From contig PNLG01000001.1 of assembly GCA_013822915.1 (NCBI GenBank), forward strand, positions 1-14,600: DNA of 14,600 nt. Direction: 5' to 3'. The translations under genes and the position numbers were made by a program. Below are positions 1-6,723 of the stretch, in pieces. The stretch is from Sphingomonas sp. (GTDB taxonomy: Bacteria; Pseudomonadota; Alphaproteobacteria; Sphingomonadales; Sphingomonadaceae). Positions within the stretch are counted from its first letter, which is position 1, and every line of letters begins with the position of its first letter. The notes beneath the pieces were generated by a model. It saw only the letters and a list, made by a program, of their open reading frames with translations, was not told where the DNA came from and made no database searches.

Positions 1-1
1 C

Positions 2-1054
2 TGGTACGAGGACGAAGCCTATGGCGGGTCGGCGCAGCTGGATTACGCCGGTGGTCGTAACCGCATTGCGCTGGCGTTCCACTATCGCCGCGACGAGCAT
101 GTCGAATTCTCGCAGGTCTTCCCCACCGGTTTCATCGAGCCGCCCCAGAGGAGCCGCGAGGATACCTACAGCCTTGCGCTTGAGGACACGCTGCAACTGA
201 CGCCGACCCTGGCCCTGACGCTGGGCGGCAGTTATGACTGGCGCGATCTGATCCAGTCGGATGATTTCGTGGTCAACACGGCCCGCACCGGCGGGAGCTT
301 CGTCAACTATCCGCTGGTCGATGCCGACGCGTGGAACGGGCAAGGTCGTCTGAGTTGGCAGGTCGACGCCGCCAGCGAAGCCCACCTCTCGCTTTCATCG
401 CGCACGCGCTTCCCGACGCTGTTCGAGCGCTTCAGCTCGCGCTTCGGCGGGGCGACCTCGAACCCCGATCTACAAGCCGAACGCTCGACCAATCTCGAAC
501 TCGGCGGCAGCACCGAGCTCGGCGCGGTGCGGATCGAAGGCGCGGCGTTTTACTCGTGGCTCGACGACGCGATCGTCGCCTTTCCGTTCATCTTCAACGG
601 CGCGATGGTGAGCAAGAGCCGCAATGTCGGTCAGGGCGGATACTACGGCGCAGAGGCCGCCGTGAACGCGCGCGTCAGCGAGACGCTGGAACTGGGCGGC
701 AACTACACGTGGATCGAGCGCGACTTCACCGATCCCAGCATCCCCGCCTTCGAACCGATCGGCGTGCCCACGCACAAGGGATTCGTCTGGGCGCAATGGA
801 AACCGACCGCGCGCCTCGCCGTCATCCCCTCGCTGGAAATCACCTCCGACAGATGGACCGTAACGCCCACCGGCGCGCTCTATTACCGCACCGGCGCCTA
901 CACCCGCGCCGACCTGCGGATCGATTACGAGGTTGCGGACGGCATCGTGCTGGGCGCAGGCGTGCGCAACGCCTTCGACGAGAACTTCGCGCTCACGGAC
1001 GGATTTCCCGAACCCGGACGGAGCTTCTATCTCAGCGCCCGGTCGCAGTTTTGA
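2..1054 (+). CDS. TonB-dependent outer-membrane receptor, C-terminal part (5' end outside window)
   Basis: The reading frame is open from base 2 to the TGA at 1052-1054, giving 350 residues of an outer-membrane beta-barrel; the signal peptide, plug and first strands lie upstream. Visible support: alternating aromatic/polar strands throughout, the barrel motif NPDLQAERSTNLELG (preceded by PTLFERFSSRFGG) common in siderophore and cobalamin-type receptors, the late NAFDENF segment, the near-terminal GFPEPGRSFY, and a terminal phenylalanine (SARSQF), the usual signal for BAM insertion. Such receptors import a scarce ligand with energy from TonB-ExbBD. The ligand cannot be told from this part. The next gene on the same strand is a sugar kinase about 290 bp away, so co-transcription is possible but not shown. 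Family assignment is firm, substrate unknown. Confidence 0.93.
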   Translation, partial: WYEDEAYGGSAQLDYAGGRNRIALAFHYRRDEHVEFSQVFPTGFIEPPQRSREDTYSLALEDTLQLTPTLALTLGGSYDWRDLIQSDDFVVNTARTGGSFVNYPLVDADAWNGQGRLSWQVDAASEAHLSLSSRTRFPTLFERFSSRFGGATSNPDLQAERSTNLELGGSTELGAVRIEGAAFYSWLDDAIVAFPFIFNGAMVSKSRNVGQGGYYGAEAAVNARVSETLELGGNYTWIERDFTDPSIPAFEPIGVPTHKGFVWAQWKPTARLAVIPSLEITSDRWTVTPTGALYYRTGAYTRADLRIDYEVADGIVLGAGVRNAFDENFALTDGFPEPGRSFYLSARSQF

Positions 1055-1279
1055 GGCCGGCAACTGGGGGGATGACGACGCTTCGAGTCGCTAAGGCGTT
1101 GGCATTTCATGCGACGCAAGTTTGCAATTGCCGCTATCCGAAGCCCGCGTAGGTCTGCGTTGGCTGCCCACCCAGATCTTGGCGCTACCGATGACCATGG
1201 CCACCGCTTGGGGCCGCCGAAGGCCGCCAAACTGCTTTCGGGACTAACCGGATTGTCGCTAGAGAAATCGCGGGCTTTT

Positions 1280-1308
1280 TTGCGAAGGCTTGCGTAGTTC
1301 CTTACATT
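1280..1308 (+). promoter_or_regulatory. Possible sigma-70-type promoter for the kinase/hydrolase operon
   Basis: TTGCGA at 1280-1285 and TACATT at 1303-1308 are separated by exactly 17 bases; each matches 4 of 6 consensus positions. A transcript would start near 1315, upstream of the ATG at 1346. If real, the TTG at 1307 lies inside the -10 box and cannot be the translation start. Such matches occur by chance, so confidence is limited. Confidence 0.35.
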
Positions 1309-1330
1309 GAAACAAGACATTGAGAAAATG

Positions 1331-1335
1331 AAGGG
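1331..1335 (+). promoter_or_regulatory. Ribosome binding site supporting the ATG at 1346
   Basis: AAGGG lies 10 bases before the ATG at 1346. The alternative in-frame starts (TTG 1307, ATG 1328) have no better Shine-Dalgarno match. This favours a 325-residue kinase beginning MSNASAASLRD. Confidence 0.45.
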
Positions 1336-1345
1336 TCTGCTCAAG

Positions 1346-2323
1346 ATGTCAAACGCTTCCGCAGCGTCATTAAGGGACGTATTGGCAATGCTGGGCTGGT
1401 TACCAGGTGATCGCCATGTGATTTCGGTCACACCGGCAGGTGCGGGCAACATGAACCTTGTTGAACGGGTAACGCTCGATAATCAGGCAACGGTAATCCT
1501 CAAACGGGCCCGTGCCTGGGTCGAAAAGTATCCTCACATTCCTGCACCCATTGAACGCGCTGAAGTTGAAGCGGCCTTTTATGCTGCGGTGGCGGATAGC
1601 GCTGCCGGTCGGGCCATGCCTAGGCATCTTGCTTTCAGTAAGGAATATGCAGCCAATTTGATTGCTGACCTTGGTGGAGGCACGGACGGGATGATTGCCT
1701 ATGCCGGACAAAAAATAACTGATGATGCACTTGATGCAATCGCCGACTGGCTGCGTGCATTGCATGATATCGAAGGCCCGTTCGATGACATTCTGACAAA
1801 CACCGCAATGCGTACCCTGAATGCCTTTCACATTTTCAATTATCCGCTCAACCTCCACAATGGCTTGGATCTCGATGCAATTACGCCTGGTCTGCAGCAT
1901 TTGGCAGAAGGGCTCAAACGGGATGATGGCTTTGTCGCGGCGGTCAAGGCGATTGGTCAGCGCTATCTTGGGAGTGAGGCCGGAGTCTTGCTGCACGGCG
2001 ATCTTTATCCCGGAAGCTGGTTGACGACCAAGGAGGGCGTCTTCGTGATCGATCCGGAATTCTGCTGGATTGGCCCCCGTGAATGGGATGTGGGCGTGCT
2101 TGCTGCGCATCTCAGGCTCAGCGGCCAGCCTGAGAATTCTACCGAGAGGCTCATCAAGCGTTACGGCATCGCGCTTGATCGCCAGCTGCTGAATCAGATC
2201 ATCGGCATAGAAATCATGCGGCGTTTGATCGGGGTTGCTCAACTGCCATTACAAATCGGGCTGGAAGACAAAGCCATGATGCTCGCCGACGCGCGTGACC
2301 TTGTCCTCGGAACAACGAAATGA
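1346..2323 (+). CDS. Methylthioribose-kinase-like sugar kinase (APH/choline-kinase fold)
   Basis: Predicted 325-aa cytosolic kinase. Motifs seen, numbered from the ATG at 1346: a nucleotide-loop-like AGAGNMN (31-37); the probable ATP lysine in ILKRA (K53), followed by a conserved-looking IERAEVEAAFY; the catalytic loop LLHGDLYPGSWL with HGD at 217-219 and Ser224 where ordinary aminoglycoside kinases have Asn; the metal site VIDPEF (D236, E238) followed by GPREWDVG; and C-terminal MRRLIGVAQ (291-299). The HGDL-x-x-GS, D-x-E and RR-x-x-G-x-A(H/Q) set is the hallmark of 5-methylthioribose kinase (MtnK) rather than antibiotic phosphotransferases. At 325 residues it is shorter than MtnK (about 400). 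It overlaps the nucleoside hydrolase gene by ATGA, so its substrate is probably a pentose or 5-substituted pentose released by that enzyme (inference). A start at 1307 (TTG) would give 338 aa. GC is lower than its neighbours: 27 of 60 bases at 1681-1740. Confidence 0.82.
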   Translation: MSNASAASLRDVLAMLGWLPGDRHVISVTPAGAGNMNLVERVTLDNQATVILKRARAWVEKYPHIPAPIERAEVEAAFYAAVADSAAGRAMPRHLAFSKEYAANLIADLGGGTDGMIAYAGQKITDDALDAIADWLRALHDIEGPFDDILTNTAMRTLNAFHIFNYPLNLHNGLDLDAITPGLQHLAEGLKRDDGFVAAVKAIGQRYLGSEAGVLLHGDLYPGSWLTTKEGVFVIDPEFCWIGPREWDVGVLAAHLRLSGQPENSTERLIKRYGIALDRQLLNQIIGIEIMRRLIGVAQLPLQIGLEDKAMMLADARDLVLGTTK

Positions 2324-3195
2324 CTCTGCGACGGGTCTGGATTGATACTGATCCTGCGATCACCGCAGGCAATGGCGAGGTCGATGACGCCTTCGCGCTT
2401 ATTCAGGCGCTCTATTCGCCCGAGCTGGAAGTTGCAGGTGTGTCGGCGGTCTATGGCAATACCGATATTGACCACACATTTGCGATGGCACGGGACATAG
2501 TGACCCGCGCCCGCCGCCCAGACATCCCTGTTTATCGGGGAAGCGGTTGCGGCGGAGATCGATCAGCGAACGAAGCCACCGCCGCGCTAACGCAGGCGCT
2601 AAACGAGGGACCATTGACGATCCTGGCGCTCGGCCCCCTCACCACCGTCGCAGCGACGCTTGGTCTGCGCGATGCCCCGACAGGAAATGTCGAGGAGATT
2701 GTGTTTGTGGGCGGCAGACGTGATGGACTGGAGTTTCTTGCGACACCAAAGCAGAAGAAGCCATTCGGTGACATGAACTTCGAATGTGACCCTGCCGCGG
2801 CGTCCGAACTGCTTGCTCTCGGCGTGCCGATGACGCTCGCGGGGTGGGAAGTATCTTCAAAGACGTGGCTGACGCCTCATGATCTCGATCGGTTGCGTAA
2901 TGAAGGCGGAGAATGCGCCCGGTGGCTCGCCGCAAGTGCGCGAACTTGGCAGTCCGACTGGCAGCGCAATTTTGCCGCGCCGGGATTTACCCCCTTTGAT
3001 ACCTTGGCGGTGGGCTGGTTGCTGCTGCCTGATGCTTTCGTGCGGCACCGCTGGCCGACCAGGATTTCGCTTGATGCGCGCCGACCGCTTTTTGCCGCTG
3101 ACCCATCCTTCGATGGGCCTATCGTCACCTATCTGCGCGAGGTCGACCACGTTCGCTTCCACGCGGATCTGATGCGGCGGTTGCTGAGCGCCTGA
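2320..3195 (+). CDS. Nucleoside hydrolase of the IunH superfamily, divergent metal loop
   Basis: A 291-aa enzyme predicted to hydrolyse the N-glycosidic bond of nucleosides to free base and pentose, in the cytosol. It begins with the family's metal motif, here IDTDP (D9, D11) and VDDAFAL (D22, D23), but with a spacer of nine residues (AITAGNGEV) where classical members read DTDPGIDDA. Other family marks: VSAVYGN (N47), LALGPLTTVA (102-111), VFVGG (128-132), DMNFECDPAAA (151-161, in place of the usual EFN...DPEAA), and FTPFDTLAV (223-231) carrying the C-terminal metal Asp227. The residue before that Asp is Phe226, where inosine-uridine hydrolases have a catalytic His. Its ATG overlaps the kinase stop codon (ATGA), indicating translational coupling. 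No signal peptide is visible. The family is clear. The base and sugar preference is not, and the changed positions argue against a simple IU-type enzyme. Confidence 0.88.
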   Translation: MTLRRVWIDTDPAITAGNGEVDDAFALIQALYSPELEVAGVSAVYGNTDIDHTFAMARDIVTRARRPDIPVYRGSGCGGDRSANEATAALTQALNEGPLTILALGPLTTVAATLGLRDAPTGNVEEIVFVGGRRDGLEFLATPKQKKPFGDMNFECDPAAASELLALGVPMTLAGWEVSSKTWLTPHDLDRLRNEGGECARWLAASARTWQSDWQRNFAAPGFTPFDTLAVGWLLLPDAFVRHRWPTRISLDARRPLFAADPSFDGPIVTYLREVDHVRFHADLMRRLLSA

Positions 3196-3299
3196 GGCAA
3201 GGCGGCAAAAGCGCCCGTCGAAACGAGCTTGCGCCAATTTGTCGCCGCCGCGAAGGCCCTGATGTCATGGCGAACGGTCATGGCGGCAACGAACCCGTT
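3196..3299. other. Convergent intergenic gap
   Basis: 104 bases lie between two convergent stop codons. No hairpin with a T-run is evident. There is a short direct repeat GTCATGGCG at 3264-3272 and 3277-3285, and an imperfect long-range pairing of GTCGCCGCC (3241-3249) with GGCGGCAAC (3282-3290). Their meaning is unknown. Confidence 0.4.
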
Positions 3300-6200
3300 T
3301 CAGAACTTGTAGGCCAGCCCGAACTGGAACTGCCGCGGGGGACCGGCATTGCGTTGCACGAAGGGCGCACCGCCGCCGAACTGGATCTGGTTCGAGGTGG
3401 TCGCCGCGTTGGCGAAGCCGCTTTCGTTGTTGGTGTTGAGCACGTTGAACACGTCGGCGCTCGCCTCGATCCGCCCGCCGAGGACCGGCAGGCCATAGCG
3501 CACGCCGACATCAATCGTGGCAGACCATGGCAGGCGCCCCGAATTGCGGCTCTCACCGGGGAAACGATCCGAATTGCCGAGGAAGTTCTCGCCGAAGCTG
3601 GCTCCGTCACCGTTCAGATCCTGCGTGCCAAAGATCAGCGCATCGGGCACCAGATTGACCGGCTGGCCCGATTGGAACAGCCCCGCCAGCGTCACCGTCA
3701 TCCCATCCACCGGGTAAAGATAGCCCACCGCCGAAATCACGTGCCGCCGGTCATTGGCCGAGGGTCCGAATTCGGTGCTGAAATCATTGGCGTTGGCGGC
3801 GCGGAAATTGATGTCATCGGTATCGTTGCGCAGGCGCGAGAGGGTGTAGCTGAGGCGGAAGGCGTAGGGATCGTCGCCGCGCGCCTTGATCGCTTGCAGA
3901 ATCAGCGCAAGGTATTCCGCCTCCCCCGCCGTTTCGGACACGGTGATCTGCCGCGCCCCGCCGGGCACCAGGCCCACCGGGCGCGAGGCATCCGCATCGG
4001 CTTGCGAACGCACCAGCCCGAGACTCTGCGCGAGCGCGAAACGCGCGGCATTGTCGGGTTGCGAGCGAAGCAAGGCGATATTGGCATCGGTCAGATTGGC
4101 GAGGTTGGGGGTAAAGGACGAGGGCGTGTTCAGGTCGCGCAGCCGCACCAGATTCTCCGAACGGCTGTAGAGCGCGTCGACCGACAGGGTTAGCGTGCTG
4201 GTCGCCTGATACTGGTAGCCACCGCTGATCTGCACGCTCCAGGGATTGTCATAGCCGATGGGGCTGAGGATCCGCGCTTCGTTGACGATTGCCGTGTCGC
4301 GCAAGTCCTGCACTGCCTCGGGTGCGGGGCATTCCGCGACCGTGGCACAGGCAGGCGAAACCGTCAGATTCCCGTCAAAGGTGATATCGCCAAGGTCGAC
4401 GCCCGCCGGGATCACCCCGCTGCTTTGCAATTGTCCGAGCTGGCTCAGGAAGCCCGCCGAGGTGGTGTTGCGCTGCAACGCGTCCGAGATCACCGCATAA
4501 GACAGCTTGCCAGTGAAAATCCCCGCCCCGAACCGCACAGAGGAACGCGCATCGGGCTGCCAGTTGAGCGCGAGGCGCGGCGCGATGTTGTCTGTGTCGC
4601 CGTCCCCCGCGCCCCGTTCGGTCAGCGTGTCATAATCCCAGCGCAGGCCCAGCGTAGCCGTGAAATCGGGGGCGAGCTGCCATTGATCCTCAAGGTAGAA
4701 GGCTATCAGCGTCTGGCTGGTGCCGAAACTTTGCGGGCGCAGCTCGACCGCGTAATTGGCGACCACCGGGTTCAATGCCAGCACATCCTGCGCGTTCAGC
4801 GCGAGCCCGCGCGATGTCAGGCTGGCGAGCTGTGCGGACGTCAGATCGACCGTGAAATTGCCATCCGGATTGCCCCCGCCGAGCAGATCGAAGTCCGAAT
4901 GGATCACGTCCGCGCCGACCCGCAGCGTATGTGCGCCAAAGTCACGCTGGAGCCGGTGGGTGGTTTGCCAGGTCTCCTCCAGATTGTTGAACACGAAGCC
5001 GGGGTGGCCAATCACCCCCGCCACCAGACCGGAAGGATCGCGCAGCACCACCTGCGGCCCCGGCTCGCTCACCGGCTCGCCAAAATCCCAGCGGAAGCGG
5101 CTGAACTGCACCGCGCCGTCATAGCTCCAAACCGCCCCGGCATAGCTTGCCGTGGCCGCGACCAAGGTTGAGAACCGGTCCTGGTTCGATCCCGCCGAGG
5201 GGAAGGTATTGTTGCCCCCGCCCAGCCCGCCACCGGGGCGGTCCACCGTGACCCGCCCGATATTGACCCGTGCGCCCAGGGTCCAGTCGTCCGTCAGCCG
5301 GTGATCGAGCCGCAGCGATCCGAGGTGGAACTCGTTGTTGCCAACCACCGTGTCGACAATCCCGAGCGCAGGCGCGTCCACCACCTGCGTGTTACGATCG
5401 CGGGTGTATTCGTAGTTCGCGTAAAAGAATGTCCGGTCGCGCGCGATCGGTCCACCGAGAGCGAAACCGCTCTGATAGCGCTCGAAGCTTTCGCCCACCG
5501 CATTGCCGGTCAGATCGCGGCGCGGGAAGGGGGAGCGCGCATCCAGCGGACGACCGGGGCGGATCAGGCCATAGACTTCGCCCGTCAGATCATTGCTGCC
5601 CGACGGGGTGGTGTAATTGACGATGCCATTGGCGGTGCGCCCGTAGGCGGCCGAATAGGAGTTCGCCAGCACCGTTACCTCTCGAGTGAAGCCCAAGGGC
5701 ACCGGAAACTTGATCCCGCCGAGGAAATTCTCGTTATTGTCGAGCCCGTCGATCAGATAATTGGTATCGAGCCCATTCGCGCCATTGATCGAGATCGAAG
5801 GCGCTTCAGAGAAAAACCCGGTCGAGGGAACCACATTGGGCAGCCGGATAAGCGAGCCGATCACGTCGCGCCCCTCGATCGGCAGAGCGACCAGCTGCTC
5901 ACGTCCAAGCGAGGCGGAGATCTCGGCATTTGCGGTGTTGAGCCCGGTAATGGCGCGCGCGGCGGTTACGGTAATGCCCTCGCTTTCAGGTGCCGCGAGT
6001 TGGAGGATCACGCTTCGGGCAAAATTGGCGCGCAGTTCGATCGGCTGAGCGGCCAGGCCAGCATATTGATCCGCAGCAGGGACCGACACGAGATATTCGC
6101 CTGCCGTGGTCAACCCGTCAACCGCGACCCGCCCACGTGCATCGGTGCGCACCCGTCGTTCAAAGCCGATCGCCCGGTTGGCGATCACCACTTCCGCGTC

Positions 6201-6338
6201 GGCAATCGGCGCCCCGGCCTCATCCACGACGGCAATCTCGATCCCGGCCTGCTGTGCAAGGGCCGGCGGGGCAATGGCAATCGAAATTGCGCCAAGGGCT
6301 GTCGCCCCGACAGTGGCCCGAAGGATAGTCGCAATCAT
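3300..6338 (-). CDS. Oar-like TonB-dependent receptor with carboxypeptidase-regulatory-like domain
   Basis: Predicted 1012-aa outer-membrane protein. Residues 1-28 form a signal peptide ending PPALA before QQ. Residues about 31-110 form a carboxypeptidase-regulatory-like (Ig-like) domain (IEIAVVDEAGAPIADAEVVI, then a DARGRVAVDGL turn). EGITVTAA near 117-124 could be the TonB box. A plug domain follows (SINGANGLDTNYLIDGLDNN and the EVTVLANSYSAAYGRTANG stretch), then a barrel of roughly 750 residues ending QFGLAYKF with terminal Phe. Two close cysteines (codons around 4331-4353) could form a disulfide in a surface loop. This build is that of Oar-type receptors (about 1000-1100 aa). Ligands are mostly unknown; some act in protein or large-substrate handling. 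Start: ATG at 6338 with GAGGGG (6345-6350) six bases upstream. It stands alone, convergent with the hydrolase and divergent from the potassium genes, so its job cannot be read from context. Confidence 0.93.
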   Translation of the reverse strand: MIATILRATVGATALGAISIAIAPPALAQQAGIEIAVVDEAGAPIADAEVVIANRAIGFERRVRTDARGRVAVDGLTTAGEYLVSVPAADQYAGLAAQPIELRANFARSVILQLAAPESEGITVTAARAITGLNTANAEISASLGREQLVALPIEGRDVIGSLIRLPNVVPSTGFFSEAPSISINGANGLDTNYLIDGLDNNENFLGGIKFPVPLGFTREVTVLANSYSAAYGRTANGIVNYTTPSGSNDLTGEVYGLIRPGRPLDARSPFPRRDLTGNAVGESFERYQSGFALGGPIARDRTFFYANYEYTRDRNTQVVDAPALGIVDTVVGNNEFHLGSLRLDHRLTDDWTLGARVNIGRVTVDRPGGGLGGGNNTFPSAGSNQDRFSTLVAATASYAGAVWSYDGAVQFSRFRWDFGEPVSEPGPQVVLRDPSGLVAGVIGHPGFVFNNLEETWQTTHRLQRDFGAHTLRVGADVIHSDFDLLGGGNPDGNFTVDLTSAQLASLTSRGLALNAQDVLALNPVVANYAVELRPQSFGTSQTLIAFYLEDQWQLAPDFTATLGLRWDYDTLTERGAGDGDTDNIAPRLALNWQPDARSSVRFGAGIFTGKLSYAVISDALQRNTTSAGFLSQLGQLQSSGVIPAGVDLGDITFDGNLTVSPACATVAECPAPEAVQDLRDTAIVNEARILSPIGYDNPWSVQISGGYQYQATSTLTLSVDALYSRSENLVRLRDLNTPSSFTPNLANLTDANIALLRSQPDNAARFALAQSLGLVRSQADADASRPVGLVPGGARQITVSETAGEAEYLALILQAIKARGDDPYAFRLSYTLSRLRNDTDDINFRAANANDFSTEFGPSANDRRHVISAVGYLYPVDGMTVTLAGLFQSGQPVNLVPDALIFGTQDLNGDGASFGENFLGNSDRFPGESRNSGRLPWSATIDVGVRYGLPVLGGRIEASADVFNVLNTNNESGFANAATTSNQIQFGGGAPFVQRNAGPPRQFQFGLAYKF

Positions 6339-6383
6339 GAAGGTCCCCTCGTGTGTGTCGGCACCCGGCCGAATAACACGGCT

Positions 6384-6396
6384 GCTGCAATGCAGC
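6384..6396. repeat. Perfect 6-bp inverted repeat, possible operator
   Basis: GCTGCA-A-TGCAGC lies 46-58 bases upstream of the Oar-like receptor start. Its near-zero loop makes a protein-binding palindrome more likely than an RNA hairpin. Binding factor unknown; chance occurrence is possible. Confidence 0.35.
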
Positions 6397-6591
6397 TTCG
6401 TCCGAGGCTTTTAAAAAGTTACGGCAGAGACGATTTTCCAACCGATAACCCTTGGCAATACCGGTGCCGACAAAAAATGGGCTCGCGACCAAACGAGGCT
6501 ACGTCGGCACTTGACTCGCTGACATTTGAACTCCCGCTCTGGACGATAGCCGGTCGTTCACGAAACCAAATTGAACGTCTGGTTTCCCCAG

Positions 6592-6608
6592 AAGCCGCCA
6601 TGCGGCTT
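6592..6608. repeat. Perfect 7-bp inverted repeat / hairpin
   Basis: AAGCCGC (6592-6598) and GCGGCTT (6602-6608) flank a 3-base CAT loop. No T-run follows on either strand, so it does not look like a standard intrinsic terminator. It sits 116 bases before ktrB and might lie in the leader of that transcript or act as an operator. Confidence 0.4.
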
Positions 6609-6723
6609 TCGGGATCGCGCTTCGGTTACCCTATGGCCGCGGCAAGGTAGTGCTCTGCTATACGCCTAGCAGCGAGCCCATCAAACGGTTGCCGACCGCA
6701 GAAATCTTCTCCAAGCCATTGGG

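Larger units (their letters stand above)
1055..1345 (+). other. Intergenic leader between the receptor gene and the kinase gene
   Basis: This gap of 291 bases holds no convincing gene. A short + frame at 1109-1297 has irregular third positions, poor start spacing and no recognisable product. I see no hairpin-plus-T-run terminator after the receptor stop. The right end carries a plausible promoter (1280-1308) and ribosome binding site (1331-1335) for the downstream kinase. Confidence 0.5.
6339..6723. promoter_or_regulatory. Divergent intergenic region between the Oar-like receptor and ktrB
   Basis: 385 bases with no convincing gene. It must hold the promoters for the receptor (-) and for ktrB (+), but no strong pair of -35/-10 boxes stands out on either strand. 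An AT-rich palindromic patch CTTTTAAAAAG (6408-6418) lies about 70 bases before the receptor start, and two small perfect inverted repeats are listed separately. Stop codons in the ktrB frame (TAG at 6667) exclude an upstream extension of ktrB. Confidence 0.5.

Noticed and set aside
1109..1297. 62-residue + strand frame in the receptor-kinase gap
   Set aside because: Third positions are not GC-biased, the AAGG is 12 bases from the ATG, no family is recognisable, and its end overlaps the proposed promoter.
1400..2242. 280-codon frame antisense to the kinase
   Set aside because: The sense strand encodes an ordered kinase motif set; the antisense frame shows no family signature.
1346..2323. Kinase considered as an aminoglycoside-resistance phosphotransferase
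   Set aside because: The catalytic loop has Ser instead of Asn (HGDL-x-x-GS), the metal site is D-x-E, and the C-terminal RR motif fits methylthioribose kinases; the nucleoside hydrolase partner also points to metabolism.
3267..4193. Another + strand open frame (308 codons) antisense to the receptor C-terminus
   Set aside because: The opposite strand carries a clear TonB-dependent barrel; this frame has low-complexity charged composition typical of GC-rich shadows.
6592..6608. Hairpin considered as an intrinsic terminator
   Set aside because: No T-run follows on either strand, and it lies between divergent genes where no transcript needs to end.
5301..6650. Long open frame (449 codons) on the + strand opposite the Oar-like receptor
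   Set aside because: It is the antisense shadow of a well-supported GC-rich receptor gene; the product is rich in Arg/Gly/Asp with no domain, signal or ribosome site.
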